Shown here piece after piece: positions 49,101-50,058 of a stretch of 50,058 nucleotides of DNA. Both the position numbers and the translations under genes were made by a program. Each line of letters starts with the position of its first letter. Position 1 is the stretch's first letter. The notes under the pieces were generated by a model, which saw only the letters and a list, made by a program, of their open reading frames with translations, had not been told where the DNA came from and ran no database searches. Source of the DNA: JABDBK01 sp964453575 (GTDB lineage Bacteria; Pseudomonadota; Gammaproteobacteria; DSM-16500); the NCBI GenBank assembly GCA_964453575.1, contig CAYVRW010000005.1, positions 1 through 50,058 of the forward strand, written 5' to 3'.

Positions 49101-50021
49101 ATGACACGATCATCACTTATTATCGCAACTCGAGAAAGCCCGCTTGCACTTTGGCAAGCCAATTGGGTTAAAACGCAATTAGAAAAACATCATCCCCATC
49201 TTGCTGTCAGTTTATTAGGGCTCACGACAATTGCTGATCAAATGCTAGAAACACCCTTGCTGCAAATAGGCGGTAAAGGATTATTTGTTAAAGAATTGGA
49301 AGAAGCTTTATTAGATGGCAGGGCAGATATTGCCGTGCATTCGATGAAAGACGTACCTATGGAATTACCTGAGGGATTATCGTTACCCGTTATGTGTGAG
49401 CGTGAAGATCCTAGAGATGCGTTTGTTTCATTGCAATGTGATACCTTAGAAGATTTACCCTTGCAAGCTATCCTTGGTACATCCAGCCTGCGCCGTCAAA
49501 GTCAGCTAGCATTTATACGTCCTGATCTGCAAATGAAGTCATTGCGCGGCAACGTTAATACCCGATTAAATCGTTTAAAGCGCGGCGAATTTACCGCCAT
49601 TATTCTTGCGGCAGCAGGTTTAAAACGTTTGGATTTGCAGCACTGTATTCGTTCCTATTTGAGTGTAGAGCAATCACTGCCTGCACCAGGTCAAGGTGTG
49701 TTAGGCATAGAATGCAGATCGGATGATAAGGAAACACAAAAGCTTATTGCTGTGCTTAATAATGAAAAAAGCAATCGTTGTGTCACGGCTGAGCGTGCTT
49801 TATGCACGCAATTGGGGGGCGGGTGTCATGTACCTGTCGCTGCATTTGCTGAAATGATAAATGGGAAAATATGGCTGCGAGGTTTGGTGGCAAATTCGCA
49901 AGGTACGCTTATATTGCGGGCAGAACACACGGATACAGCAGAAAATGCCATGCAGCTTGGCATCAAAGTGGCTGATGATTTGATTGCACAAGGTGCGCTG
50001 CCTCTGATAGCAGGTAAATAA
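49101..50021 (+). CDS. hemC: Porphobilinogen deaminase (hydroxymethylbilane synthase)
   Basis: A 306-residue enzyme (313 in E. coli) that links four porphobilinogen units to hydroxymethylbilane in heme synthesis. The N-terminal IIATRESPLALWQANWVKTQ, GGKGLFVKELEEALLDGRAD, VHSMKDVP (catalytic Asp nearby) and GTSSLRRQSQL are all diagnostic. The dipyrromethane cofactor would bind C242 in LGGGCHVPVA, the same number as in E. coli. It is followed three bases later by the start of hemD, the usual order in gammaproteobacteria. Confidence 0.97.
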   Translation: MTRSSLIIATRESPLALWQANWVKTQLEKHHPHLAVSLLGLTTIADQMLETPLLQIGGKGLFVKELEEALLDGRADIAVHSMKDVPMELPEGLSLPVMCEREDPRDAFVSLQCDTLEDLPLQAILGTSSLRRQSQLAFIRPDLQMKSLRGNVNTRLNRLKRGEFTAIILAAAGLKRLDLQHCIRSYLSVEQSLPAPGQGVLGIECRSDDKETQKLIAVLNNEKSNRCVTAERALCTQLGGGCHVPVAAFAEMINGKIWLRGLVANSQGTLILRAEHTDTAENAMQLGIKVADDLIAQGALPLIAGK

Positions 50022-50024
50022 ACC

Positions 50025-50058
50025 ATGGCATTGCGTGGATTGACAATCATGGTCACGA
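50025..50058 (+). CDS. hemD: Uroporphyrinogen-III synthase, N-terminal fragment
   Basis: Only 11 codons fit in the window, from the ATG at 50025: MALRGLTIMVT, which then runs off the end. This fits the start of HemD, where a short lead precedes the (I/M)LVTRP strand. HemD closes hydroxymethylbilane to uroporphyrinogen III. The call rests mostly on its place directly after hemC, three bases downstream. Confidence 0.6.
   Translation, partial: MALRGLTIMVT

Noticed and set aside
1..50058. CRISPR arrays, rRNA and tRNA genes, complete prophage or insertion sequence
   Set aside because: No regularly spaced repeats, rRNA or tRNA signatures, transposase, integrase or phage structural genes were recognised on reading both strands.

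Overview
The window is AT-rich DNA from a gammaproteobacterium. It most resembles the Legionellales (Legionella/Coxiella/Aquicella-like, often host-associated). This placement is inferred from ParE-ParC and HemC-HemD of gammaproteobacterial type, UbiK, an ankyrin-repeat protein, very large effector-like proteins of unknown family, and a dense LPS sugar island. No sequence search was possible. No rRNA, tRNA, transposase or CRISPR array was recognised, and no intergenic gap exceeds 300 bases.

Layout. 1-830: a Phd/PIN toxin-antitoxin pair with a clear promoter and palindromic operator, bracketed by GC-rich palindromic repeats. 836-5445 (minus): parE, parC and a small exported protein. 5577-9089: an ankyrin protein, a BRO-N/DinD-like protein, and an aminotransferase/N-acetyltransferase pair. 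9108-18137: two tandem paralogous giant genes (1447 and 1475 residues) that share promoter and first codons almost exactly. 18205-40120: the LPS/O-antigen island. It holds six glycosyltransferase-type genes, methyltransferases, a CDP-glucose branch (rfbF, rfbG, 3,5-epimerase, C-methyltransferase, reductase) that should give a CDP-6-deoxy-3-C-methylhexose, and a complete rmlACBD operon for dTDP-L-rhamnose. UbiK and a degenerate spermidine synthase lie inside the island. 40185-46007 (plus): a compact four-gene operon. 46000-50058: pssA, a large repeat-containing protein of unknown function, hemC and the first codons of hemD.

Two things stand out. First, the operon at 40185-46007 encodes every activity of the eukaryotic peroxisomal ether-lipid route: a fatty acyl reductase fused to a glycerolipid acyltransferase, an SDR resembling acyl/alkyl-DHAP reductase, a cyclic-nucleotide-domain/CPBP membrane protein, and an alkyl-DHAP synthase with the family's key motifs. 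It sits tail-to-tail with phosphatidylserine synthase. Second, a roughly 103-bp structured element occurs twice (19415-19518 and 36561-36663). Each copy has perfect 23-bp inverted arms that differ completely between copies. They enclose a conserved core with two GGA-loop hairpins whose stems differ by paired, compensatory changes.

How the genes fit together: the island and the ether-lipid operon both act on the cell envelope, one building the outer polysaccharide and the other probably modifying the phospholipid core. The giant proteins, the ankyrin protein and the hexapeptide-repeat protein are candidate host-interaction factors, but no secretion signal or secretion system is visible here.
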